From: CADEDH01 sp050330635
GTDB taxonomy: Bacteria; Actinomycetota; Acidimicrobiia; Acidimicrobiales; SZUA-35
Length of the DNA stretch: 64,000 nt
Direction: 5' to 3'
Assembly: GCA_050330635.1 (NCBI GenBank)
Contig: JBHJNQ010000017.1
Location: forward strand, 124,001-188,000
Under the pieces are notes generated by a model. It did no database searches, had not been told where the DNA came from, and was given only the letters and a program-made list of their open reading frames with translations. Within the stretch, counting starts at the first letter, position 1. Every line of letters starts with the position of its first letter. Below, one piece after another: positions 41,868 to 50,551 of the stretch. Position numbers and translations under genes: made by a program.

Positions 41868-42758
41868 TTGAGCAACCGAATCGAGCCCCGGGCCATCCCC
41901 GGGCCCCGCCGGGACTCCCACCCCCCGACCGCCTTCGTCCCCCCGCCCGGGGCGTGCGACGCCCACTGCCACGTGTTCGGTCCGGCCCACCGGTTCCCCT
42001 TCTCCCCCACCCGCAGCTACACCCCGCCCGACTCTGGGGTCGACGACTTCTTCGCCCTCCAGGCCACGCTCGGCCTGTCCCGGGCCGTGCTCGTCCAGGC
42101 CAGCTGCCACGGCACCGACAATCGGGCCATGGTCGACGCCATGGAGCGTTCCGAGGGCCGCTTCGCCGGGGTGGCCATGATCGACGAGTCGTTCACCGAC
42201 GACGACCTCCGGCGCCTCCATGCCGCCGGGGTGCGGGGCACCCGGTTCAACTTCGTGGCCCACCTCGGCGGCGCCCCCGACCTCGACGTGTTCTGGCGCC
42301 TGGTCCATCGGGTGGCCCCCCTCGGCTGGCACATCGTGCTCCACTTCGACGCCAAGGACCTCCCGGGCCACGCCGAGCTCCTCGACGCCATGCTCACCCC
42401 CTACGTGATCGACCACATGGCCCGGATCGACGCCACGGCCGGCCTCGACCAGGAGCCGTTCCAGCGCCTGCTGGCACGTCTGGCCGACGACGACCGGGCC
42501 TGGGTCAAGATCTCGGGGGCGGAGCGGCTCACGGCCGACGGGCCACCCCCCTACAACGACGTGGTTCCCTATGCCCGGGCCCTCGTCGACGTTGCCCCCG
42601 ACCGGGTCCTGTGGGGCACCGACTGGCCCCACCCCAACGTCCGCCACATGCCAGACGACGGCGACCTGCTCGACCTGCTGGCCGCCTTCGCCCCCGACGA
42701 GGCCACCCGCAACCGGATCCTCGTCACCAACCCGGAAACGCTCTACGACTTCGGGTGA
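41868..42758 (+). CDS. ligI: Amidohydrolase, probable 2-pyrone-4,6-dicarboxylate lactonase (LigI-like)
   Basis: 296 residues. It starts with TTG 41868, chosen since GAAGGG (41855-41860) stands 7 bases before it and no ATG is suitable. Features of the LigI branch of the amidohydrolase superfamily: CDAHCHVFGPAHRFPF, DAMLTPYVIDHMAR, VKISGAERL and the terminal Asp in LWGTDWPHPNV. LigI hydrolyses PDC to 4-oxalomesaconate, which the preceding LigU-like enzyme would tautomerise. The dioxygenase (LigAB), LigC, LigJ and LigK genes are not in the window. Confidence 0.78.
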   Translation: MSNRIEPRAIPGPRRDSHPPTAFVPPPGACDAHCHVFGPAHRFPFSPTRSYTPPDSGVDDFFALQATLGLSRAVLVQASCHGTDNRAMVDAMERSEGRFAGVAMIDESFTDDDLRRLHAAGVRGTRFNFVAHLGGAPDLDVFWRLVHRVAPLGWHIVLHFDAKDLPGHAELLDAMLTPYVIDHMARIDATAGLDQEPFQRLLARLADDDRAWVKISGAERLTADGPPPYNDVVPYARALVDVAPDRVLWGTDWPHPNVRHMPDDGDLLDLLAAFAPDEATRNRILVTNPETLYDFG

Positions 42759-42791
42759 TGTCGGAGGACCCAGACGCTGGTCGCGTCCCCG

Positions 42792-43928
42792 CTACGACCG
42801 ATCGAGGTGGGGCAGCACGTCGGAGGCGAAGAGCTCCATCGAGCGCATGACCTTGTCGTGGGGCATGTCGCCGACCTGGAACATCGCCATCAGCGTGCCG
42901 GCCCCGCAGGCCGCCAGGTTGTCGTTGATCCGCTCCACGATCTGCTCCGGCGAACCGAACAGGGGCTTGCCGGCCGACAGTGTCGGCCCGCCCGACGCCG
43001 CCACCTGGCGGGCGATCTCCAGCCGGGTCCGGTACGACGACGGGGCGGTGTAGCCCGGGGGGAAGAACATAGGCAGCGGGAGGGTGAAGCACCGCTCCCG
43101 GAAGTAGCGGAGATGGGGCTCCATGTCGGCCATCGCCGCCTCGTCTCCGTCCGGGTGGACGTAGACGACCGAGTTGAAGGCGAACTGCTCGGGCCCCGCC
43201 TCGTAGCCGAACTTCTCCGAGGCGAACGCCCGGTAGCCGTCGTAGAACTGCTTGAGCCGCTCCATGGGAACGAACACGCAGGCCAGCGGGTAGCGGTGCT
43301 CGGCCGCCCACTCGAGGGTCTCCGCCGATCCCTGGGAGGGCACGAAGATCGGCGGGTGGGGCTGTTGCAGGGGGCGGGGCCACACGTTGACGTTGCGGAA
43401 GGCGAAGTGCTCCCCGTCCCAGGCGAACGGCCCCGGCTCGGTCCACGCCTTCACGATCAGGTCGTGGGCCTCGAAGAACGACGAACGGGACCGCGTGGGG
43501 TCGAGGTTGAGCGAGTGGTACTCGGCCCCGATGCCGCGGACGAAGCCGGAGATGATCCGGCCGCCGGACATGACGTCGAGCATCGCCACCTCCTCCGCCA
43601 CCCGCAACGGATTGTGGCGCAGGCTGATGCCGTTGCCGAGGATGGCGATGCGGGCCCGGCTGGTCCGTGAGATGAGGGCGGCGGCCATGATGTTGGGGGC
43701 CGGCATCAGCCCGTAGGCGTTCTGATGGTGCTCGTTGACGCAGATGGCGTCGAAACCGGCCTCGTCGGCGAACACGAGCTGGTCGAGGTACTCGCCGTAG
43801 AGGCGGGACCCGAGCTCCGGCTCGTACTCCGAGTTCGGGTAGGTGACCCAGGCCGACCCGCCGGAGGCGGCCAGCACGTCGGGGTCGATCCGGGGCCAGG
43901 GCATCAGGTGGAACGAGTAGAGCTTCAC
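42792..43928 (-). CDS. LLM class flavin-dependent oxidoreductase
   Basis: 378 residues with the bacterial-luciferase-like TIM barrel: LVFADEAGFDAICVNEHHQNAYG, ILGNGISLRHNPLRVAEEVAMLDVMSGGR, and GFVRGIGAEYHSL. Actinobacterial members may use FMN or F420 and act as monooxygenases on ketones or hydroxy acids. GTG 43928 overlaps the upstream hydrolase stop (GTGA), which fixes the start. The pair may cleave an ester made by, or presented to, the monooxygenase. Confidence 0.86.
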   Translation of the reverse strand: MKLYSFHLMPWPRIDPDVLAASGGSAWVTYPNSEYEPELGSRLYGEYLDQLVFADEAGFDAICVNEHHQNAYGLMPAPNIMAAALISRTSRARIAILGNGISLRHNPLRVAEEVAMLDVMSGGRIISGFVRGIGAEYHSLNLDPTRSRSSFFEAHDLIVKAWTEPGPFAWDGEHFAFRNVNVWPRPLQQPHPPIFVPSQGSAETLEWAAEHRYPLACVFVPMERLKQFYDGYRAFASEKFGYEAGPEQFAFNSVVYVHPDGDEAAMADMEPHLRYFRERCFTLPLPMFFPPGYTAPSSYRTRLEIARQVAASGGPTLSAGKPLFGSPEQIVERINDNLAACGAGTLMAMFQVGDMPHDKVMRSMELFASDVLPHLDRS

Positions 43929-44728
43929 GCCGCCACCGATCTGCGTTGCAGCCCAACGGCGGCCCGGGCCACCGCCGCCGGATCGTCGAGCGAGACGAGA
44001 TGGCCGGCCGCGGCCACGACCTCGACCTCGACCTCGAACAGGGCGGCCAGGCGGCGACCGTGGTCCACCGGCAGCAGCCGATCGTCCTCGCCCCACACCA
44101 CCGCCACCGGGCAGCGGACGTGGTGGGCCCGCCGTTCGAGCCGACGGTCGTAGGGGCGCTCCCACATCAGGCGGGCCTGCGTCGCCTGTTCGACCCAGAG
44201 GCGGGTCAGGCGATCGACGTCGCCGCTGAGGGGGTCGACGGCGTCGCCGTCGATCGAGTGGGCCAGGTGGGCCAGCGCCTCGGGTGGTTCCATGAGGAAC
44301 AGGTCGGGAGCGGGGGTGGCGGGCCGCAGGCCGAGGGCGCCGACGAGGACGATGCCGGCCAGCAGGTCACTGCGGTGGATGGCGAGGTCGACGGCCAGCC
44401 AGCCCCCGAGGCTGACACCGACCACGAGGGGCCGATCGAGCCCGAGCCGGTCGATGAGGTCGACATGATGGAAGGTCAGGTCGGTGATGTCGTCGAGCCA
44501 GGCCGGCAGCTCGCCGCCACCGAACCCGGGATGGACCGGCGCCACCACCGTGAAGCTCCGGGCCAGCTCGTCGTGGACGGCCCCCCAGGCCGAGTTGTCG
44601 GCCTCGGGGTGGAGGTACAGCAGCGGCGGGCCGCTCCTGCCGGTGACGACGGTCGTGGGGTGGTCGCCGACGGGAACGGTCGTGGTCGTCGTGGTGGCGT
44701 TGGTCGTCGCGGCGGCCGGTTCGGTCAT
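43925..44728 (-). CDS. Alpha/beta hydrolase
   Basis: 267 residues. After a Thr/Ala-rich start (ATTNATTTTTTV) there is LLYLHPEADNSAWG, the nucleophile elbow VGVSLGGW with its Ser, the acid in WGEDDRLLP and the His in AAGHLVSLDDP. It probably hydrolyses an ester, lactone or C-C bond. GGGAGGG stands upstream of ATG 44728, and TAGCCT (44747-44752, minus strand) is a plausible -10 giving a short leader. It is translationally coupled to the luciferase-family gene. Confidence 0.83.
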   Translation of the reverse strand: MTEPAAATTNATTTTTTVPVGDHPTTVVTGRSGPPLLYLHPEADNSAWGAVHDELARSFTVVAPVHPGFGGGELPAWLDDITDLTFHHVDLIDRLGLDRPLVVGVSLGGWLAVDLAIHRSDLLAGIVLVGALGLRPATPAPDLFLMEPPEALAHLAHSIDGDAVDPLSGDVDRLTRLWVEQATQARLMWERPYDRRLERRAHHVRCPVAVVWGEDDRLLPVDHGRRLAALFEVEVEVVAAAGHLVSLDDPAAVARAAVGLQRRSVAA

Positions 44729-44852
44729 GGGCCCTCCCTCCGGGGCAGGCTAGGAAAGGCGCACCTCGGTCGTCGAGCCGGTGGGCCGCCGTTCGGGGTT
44801 CGGCGTCGGTCGGTCGGCTGTGCTATCCACCACCAGTGAAGGGAGCTGCGTC

Positions 44853-46016
44853 ATGAACTTCGAATCGAATCCCGACCACGAGGCCATCGTCGAGGCCGTC
44901 GACCGGGTGTGCGCCCGGTTCGACGACAACTACTGGTCTGAGCGCGACGAGAAGCACGAGTTCCCGTGGGACTTCTACAACACGATGGCCGAGGGCGGCT
45001 GGGTCGGCATCGCCATCCCCACCGAGTACGGGGGCGGGGGCCAGGGCATCACCGAGGGGGCCCTGGTCCTCAACCGGGTGGCGGCGTCGGGGGCGGCCAT
45101 GAACGGCTCGACGGCGCTGCACCTGACGATGTTCGGTCTCAACCCGGTGGTGAAGTTCGGCAACGACCGGTTGAAGGAGACGTTCCTGCCCCGAGCCGCC
45201 TCGGGCGACCTCCACGTCGCCTTCGGCGTCACCGAGCCCGACGCCGGCACCGACACGAGCCGGATCACCACCCGGGCGGTGGAGGACGGCATGGGCGGGT
45301 GGATCATCAGCGGCCGCAAGATCTGGACCTCCAAGGCGCTGGAGTCGGAGGTGGTGCTGCTCCTGGTGCGGACCGACGGTGAGCCGGGCCAGGGCTTCGG
45401 CGGTCTCACCCTGTTCCTGGCCGACCTGAACCCCGACCACGTCGACATCGCCCCCATCCCCAAGGTTGGCCGCAACGCCGTCGCCTCCTGTGAGGTGGCC
45501 TACGACGAGCTCCCGGTGGAGGGGTGGCGGATGGTCGGCGAGCGGGGCAGGGGCTTCCAGCACATCCTCCACGGCCTCAACCCGGAGCGGATCCTCCTGT
45601 CGGGCATGGCGTGCGGGATCGGCGAGGCGGCCCTGCGTCGTGCCGTCGGCTACGCCAAGGAGCGCTCCGTGTTCGGTCGCCTGATCGGCGCCAACCAGGC
45701 GATCTCCCATCCGCTGGCCAAGGCTCACATGCAGCTCAACGCCGCCTTCGGGTTGATGCTGAAGGCGGCGTGGCGCTACGACAACGGGCTGGAGTGCGCC
45801 GAGGAGGCCAACACCGCCAAGTACCTGGCGGCCGAGGCCAGCTACTTCGCCGCCGATCAGGCGGTGCAGACCCACGGGGGGCTCGGCTACGCCACCGAGT
45901 ACCACGTGGAGCGCTACTGGCGCGAGGCCCGCCTGCAGCGACTGGCGCCGGTCAGCCAGGAGATGACGCTCAACTTCATCGCCCAGAGCGTCCTTGGTCT
46001 CCCCCGCAGCTACTGA
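44853..46016 (+). CDS. Acyl-CoA dehydrogenase
   Basis: 387 residues. Complete family features: GGWVGIAIPTEYGGGGQG, VAFGVTEPDAGTDTSRITT, GRKIWTSKALES, ERSVFGRLIGANQAISHPLA and QTHGGLGYATEYHVERYWREARL at the C terminus. It desaturates an acyl-CoA at the alpha,beta position and passes electrons to ETF. GAAGGGAG before ATG 44853 (spacing about 7) supports this start over one at 44781. It is a single-gene unit that converges on the coiled-coil membrane gene 11 bases away. Confidence 0.9.
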   Translation: MNFESNPDHEAIVEAVDRVCARFDDNYWSERDEKHEFPWDFYNTMAEGGWVGIAIPTEYGGGGQGITEGALVLNRVAASGAAMNGSTALHLTMFGLNPVVKFGNDRLKETFLPRAASGDLHVAFGVTEPDAGTDTSRITTRAVEDGMGGWIISGRKIWTSKALESEVVLLLVRTDGEPGQGFGGLTLFLADLNPDHVDIAPIPKVGRNAVASCEVAYDELPVEGWRMVGERGRGFQHILHGLNPERILLSGMACGIGEAALRRAVGYAKERSVFGRLIGANQAISHPLAKAHMQLNAAFGLMLKAAWRYDNGLECAEEANTAKYLAAEASYFAADQAVQTHGGLGYATEYHVERYWREARLQRLAPVSQEMTLNFIAQSVLGLPRSY

Positions 46017-46027
46017 CGCATCCGACG

Positions 46028-47032
46028 CTACTGATACCGCAGCGGGGAGCCGCCCGCCGACACCACCGGCGTGACCGCCTCGCCGGCGGCGTTGTCGTCT
46101 CGTAGGGGGTCGGGCTCGCCGGCCCCTCGCGACCCCGGTCCGGTCAGGAGCTCCCAACCAAACCACAGGGGCACGAGCTGGGCCAGCGTGAAGTTGGCCG
46201 CGGCCACCAGGAGGATTATGCGGAGCCAGGTGTGGTCGCGGTCAAGGTCCCGTCGTGACTGCTCGGCCAGGTCCCGGGCCTGCGAGACGTTGTCGCGGTA
46301 CTGCTCGATCAGAGCGGTGCTGTCGGCCAGGTCCTCGTTGAGGGCGTGCACGTTGGCGACGAGGACGTCGACGTCGCCCTGGAGCTCGGTGAGCGTCGTC
46401 TGCAGCTCGACGAGCCCGGTCGACGTGTCGGCGAACTCGTCCGGCAGCGGCGCCAGGTCGTCAGCGAGGCGGCCGAATGTCGGGCCCAGGCCGTCCTCCG
46501 GGTCGTAGTCGGGGCCGAAGGGGATGGCCGACAGGCCCTCGAGCGCACCGTCGATCTGCGATCCCAGTCCTTCGAGCTGGCGCAGGGTGGCCTCCGTGTT
46601 GCGCAACGTCGGTTCGGCCGTGGCGGTCAGCTCGGCCACATCGGCGAGGGTTGCGTTGCCGGACTCGAACGATTCCGAGACGGTGGTGAGCGTGTCCTCC
46701 ACCGCGGCCAGGGAGTCGGTGGTGGAGCCGATCAGGTCGTCGGCCAGGTCGATGGTGGCCTCCATCGATTCGAGCGCCTCCACGGTCACGTCGAGGGTGC
46801 CGGTAGTGGCTCGGTTCACGTCGCCGAGGAGGCTCCACACCACCACGGTGCCGACGAGGATGATCGCCACGCCCACGATGGCGGTACCGACCATCACCCG
46901 GCCCGCCCGGCGGCGGGACCGGGGATCGGTGATGAGGGCGTGCCGCCGATCGATCACCACCTCGCCGATGGTGATCTCGGTGGTGGCGTCGGTCTCGGGC
47001 CGGTCGCCGTCCGCCGCAGAGTCGTCGGTCAC
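46028..47032 (-). CDS. Two-TM membrane protein with long extracellular coiled coil
   Basis: 334 residues. A cytosolic head of about 45 residues is followed by TM1 (AIVGVAIILVGTVVVWSLL, about 50-70), a long heptad-rich, acidic segment (about 75-265) full of Leu, Asp and Thr such as STTDSLAAVEDTLTTVSE, then TM2 (ILLVAAANFTLAQLVPLWF, about 275-295) and a charged tail. The design is that of a tethered coiled-coil bridge or sensor. GTG 47032 overlaps the stop of the ABC permease gene. I do not recognise a named family. Confidence 0.72.
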   Translation of the reverse strand: MTDDSAADGDRPETDATTEITIGEVVIDRRHALITDPRSRRRAGRVMVGTAIVGVAIILVGTVVVWSLLGDVNRATTGTLDVTVEALESMEATIDLADDLIGSTTDSLAAVEDTLTTVSESFESGNATLADVAELTATAEPTLRNTEATLRQLEGLGSQIDGALEGLSAIPFGPDYDPEDGLGPTFGRLADDLAPLPDEFADTSTGLVELQTTLTELQGDVDVLVANVHALNEDLADSTALIEQYRDNVSQARDLAEQSRRDLDRDHTWLRIILLVAAANFTLAQLVPLWFGWELLTGPGSRGAGEPDPLRDDNAAGEAVTPVVSAGGSPLRYQ

Positions 47033-48699
47033 GATGCGCCGAGTCGGAGGCGGCGGGCCATCAGCCACCAACCAACCAGGCCGTAGACGATCGACGTGAC
47101 GGTGAGGCCCACGAGGTCGAGCAGCTCGGGCGAGGCGCCCCGCAACATGACGTCCCGCAACAGCGTCGTGCCATACGTGACGGGGAGGAGGAACGAGATG
47201 GCCTTCACCGGGTAGCGGATGGCGTCGAGCTCGAGCAGGAACCCGCCGAAGAACAGCCCGGCGAGGAGGGCCAGCATGGCGAACTGGACCGCCTGGGAGT
47301 CGGAGCCGGCCAGGAGGGACAGGATCATGCCGGCGGCGATGGAGGCCGTCACCAGCCCGACGATACCGATCGCCACCCACCACCACTGGCCCCGCAGGGG
47401 CACATCGACGGCCGTCACCACCGCCGCCAGGAGGGCGGCGGCCACGCCGGACCCGATCAACAGGTGGGCCAGGTACTTGCCGAGCAGGATCCGGCCGGAG
47501 CGGATCGGTCCCACCCGGTACAGCTCGAACAGGCCCAGGGTGCGGTCCCGCACCAGGCCGAGGGCGGCGAAGGTGAGGGCCATGTGTTGCACGAGGAGGG
47601 CGATGGCGGCGGGAGCGAAGAAGTCGTTGACCGACACCGACTCCCGGAGGAGGCTCTCGCTCTCGCTGGTGAACGGGCGGACGGCCACGGCGGGATCGAG
47701 GGTGACGACCGTGTCGCCCTGCTCGGCCACCGACTCGAGGGCCAGGCGGGTCTGGCGGACGTCGGCGGCATCGACGTCACCGTCGGCCGCCACGAGCTCG
47801 CCGGTCGTGTCGTCGTAGCGCTCGAGCGCCGTGACCAGGGCATCGAACCGCTCCTGGTCGGCCGGCTCGAGCTCGTCGCCCAGCGAGCGGCGGACCGAGT
47901 CGGTGGCGTCGACCACCCCCTGCAGGCTGCCGGACGTCCGATCGAGCTCGGCCGCCAGACGGCGGATCTCGGCCTGGTCAGAGGCGGCGACCGCGTCCTC
48001 GAGATCGGCCAGGAGGGCGGTGGCCTCATCGGCCGACTCCTGGTAGGGCCGCAGCGACGTCTGGACTTCGCCCAACACGTCCTCGAGGACCTGCGAGTTC
48101 AACTCCTGCACCGCCACCTGGGCCGAGACGTCGACCGCCGTCTGCTGGATCGGGTCGAGCTTGTCGTGCAGCACGGTGATGCTGGCCTGTTCACCGCCGA
48201 GCACGGTCTCCGCTGGTTCCGGGGGGAACACCACGATGAGATCGATCTCGTCGTTCGACAGGCGGTCCTGGGCCTCGACGAGGTCGGTCGTGTAGCCCGC
48301 GGGGACCAGGTACTGGCTCAGGTCGTCGTCGAAGCGGGCGGTGGCATCCTCGTACACGCTGTCGGCCGGGCCGACGAACATCGTGCGCAGCACGGTCTGC
48401 TCCTGGTCATAGCCAAGGGCGAAGAGGAACAGCAGGAGGAACGGACCGATCACCAGCACCGCCAGCAGTATCGGTTGGCGCAGGACGGCGATGGTCTCCT
48501 TGCGGACGAAGGCCAGGACATGGATCAGGGGACGGATCCAGCGGGCCACGACCGGCGGGCGCGACCACAGGTCGTCTGCCGGGCGGCCCGTCCCACCGCC
48601 GGGAGCCGCTCCGGTCGGACCCGCCCGGTTCGAGCCTCCGTGCCGGGGATCGGTGGGGGCGGCCGGGGTGGTCGGGGTGCTCGGTGGCGACGCGGTCAC
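47029..48699 (-). CDS. ABC-2 type transporter permease with large extracellular domain
   Basis: 556 residues. A Pro/Thr-rich cytosolic N terminus (about 70 residues) is followed by TM1 (ILLAVLVIGPFLLLFLFALG), an external domain of about 240 residues with beta and helical/coiled-coil parts (ELNSQVLEDVLGEVQTSLRP, then SDQAEIRRLAAELDRT), and five membrane segments containing ALGLVRDRTLGLFELYRVGP, the ABC-2 signature seen in drug and lipid exporters and YhgE/Pip-type proteins. It overlaps both neighbouring genes by GTGA. Likely an exporter of a lipid, peptide or polymer. Confidence 0.85.
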   Translation of the reverse strand: MTASPPSTPTTPAAPTDPRHGGSNRAGPTGAAPGGGTGRPADDLWSRPPVVARWIRPLIHVLAFVRKETIAVLRQPILLAVLVIGPFLLLFLFALGYDQEQTVLRTMFVGPADSVYEDATARFDDDLSQYLVPAGYTTDLVEAQDRLSNDEIDLIVVFPPEPAETVLGGEQASITVLHDKLDPIQQTAVDVSAQVAVQELNSQVLEDVLGEVQTSLRPYQESADEATALLADLEDAVAASDQAEIRRLAAELDRTSGSLQGVVDATDSVRRSLGDELEPADQERFDALVTALERYDDTTGELVAADGDVDAADVRQTRLALESVAEQGDTVVTLDPAVAVRPFTSESESLLRESVSVNDFFAPAAIALLVQHMALTFAALGLVRDRTLGLFELYRVGPIRSGRILLGKYLAHLLIGSGVAAALLAAVVTAVDVPLRGQWWWVAIGIVGLVTASIAAGMILSLLAGSDSQAVQFAMLALLAGLFFGGFLLELDAIRYPVKAISFLLPVTYGTTLLRDVMLRGASPELLDLVGLTVTSIVYGLVGWWLMARRLRLGAS

Positions 48700-49736
48700 G
48701 ACGTGATCTCCGGTTCGTCCTCCCCGACGAGGCGGATGAACACCTCGTCGAAGCTCGGCACGACCTCCTCGGAGTCGACGATCCGCAGACCGTCGGCCTC
48801 GAGGCGGGCCGTCACCAGGGGCAGGGCGGAGCCGCCGTCGTCGACGAGGATCTCGAGGCGGACGGGTCCGATGGTAGTGATCCGCTCGACGCTCGGGTTC
48901 GACCTGAGCTCGGCCAGCGTGGCGGTATCGGCGGGTCGGTCGGTCTCGATGGCGAGCAGCTCACCGCCGACGGCCTGGCGCCGGAGCTCCTCCGGGCCGC
49001 CGAGAGCCACGACGTTGCCGCCGGCTAGGAGGGCCACCACGTCGCAGTCGGCCGCCTCGCCGACGTACTGGGTGGTGATGATCAGGCTGCGACCCTCGTC
49101 GCGCAGGGAGCGGAAGTGCTCCCAGAACGTGCGGCGGAGCACGGGATCGATCCCGGCGGTCGGTTCGTCGAGGAGGATGAAGGTGGGATCGTGGACGAGG
49201 GCGGCGGCCAGGGCCAGCCGCCGCTTCATGCCGCCCGACGCCTGACGGACCAGCTTGCGACGGTCACCGCCGAGCTCCACCAGATCGAGCAGTCGCCGGA
49301 GGTGTCGGCGACGGCGGAACCTGACGCCGCTCAGGGAGGCGTGGAACGTGAGGTTCTCCCACAGCGAGAGCTCGTCGAAAAGGACGGGTTCCTGGGGCAG
49401 GTAGCCGATACGGCCGCGTTCGCTGCCGTCGAGCAGATGCGGGGGGCGGCCGTGGACGTGGACTTCACCCTCGTCGGGCAAGAGGACGCCGGTGGCGAGC
49501 CGGACGGTGGTCGTCTTGCCACATCCCGACGGTCCGATCAGACCGAGGATCGTGCCGTCGGGCACGTCGAGGTCGAGACCGCGCATCACCCACTCCTGGC
49601 CGAAGCGCTTGCCCACGCCCCGCATCGACAGGGCGGTGGCCGGCGCCCCCGGGGCGTCCTGGCGGCCCGGTGATTCCTGGTCGACGACCCGGTGGTCCTC
49701 GCCGCCCGTCCCGTCGGTGATGGAGGGAGTGGTCAT
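48696..49736 (-). CDS. ABC transporter ATP-binding protein
   Basis: 346 residues. Walker A GPSGCGKTTT, Q-loop YLPQEPVLF, signature ASGGMKRRLALAAALVHDP and Walker B FILLDEPT are all present; the C-terminal about 90 residues resemble the extra domain of the drug/ABC-2 exporter ATPases. It should energise the permease encoded next (GTGA overlap). ATG 49736 overlaps the stop of the FAS1 gene by ATGA. Confidence 0.93.
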   Translation of the reverse strand: MTTPSITDGTGGEDHRVVDQESPGRQDAPGAPATALSMRGVGKRFGQEWVMRGLDLDVPDGTILGLIGPSGCGKTTTVRLATGVLLPDEGEVHVHGRPPHLLDGSERGRIGYLPQEPVLFDELSLWENLTFHASLSGVRFRRRRHLRRLLDLVELGGDRRKLVRQASGGMKRRLALAAALVHDPTFILLDEPTAGIDPVLRRTFWEHFRSLRDEGRSLIITTQYVGEAADCDVVALLAGGNVVALGGPEELRRQAVGGELLAIETDRPADTATLAELRSNPSVERITTIGPVRLEILVDDGGSALPLVTARLEADGLRIVDSEEVVPSFDEVFIRLVGEDEPEITS

Positions 49737-50431
49737 GTCGTCAACACCTGGTCGACGACGTGGATGATTCCGGTTCCGGCGTCGATGTCGGTCTGCACCA
49801 CCTCGGCGTCGCCGATCACGACGGTGTCACCCTCGGTCGCCACCACCAGGGTGGTGCCGCCCTGGGTCTCGATCGACCCCAAGGTGGCGAGGTCGGCTGC
49901 CTCGACCCGGCGCTCGATGACATGGTTGCGCAGCACGTCGATCAGCTCGTCGGGATTGGCCAGCAAATCGGCGGCGGTGTCGGCCTCCAACGAGAGGAAG
50001 GCCTCGTCGTTCGGTCCGAACAGGGTGAACTCCTCCGAGTCGACGAGCTGGGACAGGTCGACCTGCTCGACGGCGGAGGCGAGGGTGCCCATGCCGTTGG
50101 CCCGCAGTGTGGCTGCCAGCTCTGCTGTCTCCCGATCGAGCTCGTCGCCGTCGACCTGGTCGGCCAGTTCAGCGGCGGTCTCGTTGGCCTCCGTCACCAC
50201 GTCGTCGGCCGTCTCACCGGCCTCGCCGGTCAGGTCGTCGGCGGTCCCGGCCGTGTCGTCGGCACAAGCGCCCAGGAGCAGGGCGCCGGTCGCCGCCAGC
50301 GCCACCAGGGCTCGACCTGACCGGGGACGAGGCCGAGGACGCCCGCCGTCGATGCTGCGGTACGGGCCGGCGGCGACGGTCGGAGCGGTGCGCGTCCCGT
50401 CGGACCCGGGTGGGAGATCGTCGTTGGCCAT
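49733..50431 (-). CDS. FAS1 (fasciclin) domain lipoprotein
   Basis: 232 residues. A basic Pro/Arg stretch and a hydrophobic segment end in the lipobox LLLGAC (Cys at residue 56), followed by an acidic Ala/Glu/Asp-rich stalk and a FAS1 domain (about 120-230) with the two family motifs, FTLFGPNDEAF and GTGIIHVVDQVL, and HVIERRVEAADL between them. FAS1 domains mediate adhesion or bind small hydrophobic ligands. It is the first gene of the ABC operon; SD AGAAGAGG precedes ATG 50431. A ligand-binding or matrix role for the exporter is inferred. Confidence 0.85.
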   Translation of the reverse strand: MANDDLPPGSDGTRTAPTVAAGPYRSIDGGRPRPRPRSGRALVALAATGALLLGACADDTAGTADDLTGEAGETADDVVTEANETAAELADQVDGDELDRETAELAATLRANGMGTLASAVEQVDLSQLVDSEEFTLFGPNDEAFLSLEADTAADLLANPDELIDVLRNHVIERRVEAADLATLGSIETQGGTTLVVATEGDTVVIGDAEVVQTDIDAGTGIIHVVDQVLTT

Positions 50432-50539
50432 GGCGTGGTACCTCTTCTCGTTCGACGCGCCGGTGGGGCTGCCTGGTGCCGCCCCCCACTCGGCGTCCGG
50501 CCGCCGTACCCGGCGTTCGCCCACCGAAACCGGAGCCGG

Positions 50540-50545
50540 TAGCGT
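50540..50545 (+). promoter_or_regulatory. Candidate leaderless -10 element (TAGCGT)
   Basis: TAGCGT lies 6 bases before ATG 50552 of the DHA2 transporter gene. Confidence 0.5.
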
Positions 50546-50551
50546 TCGGCG

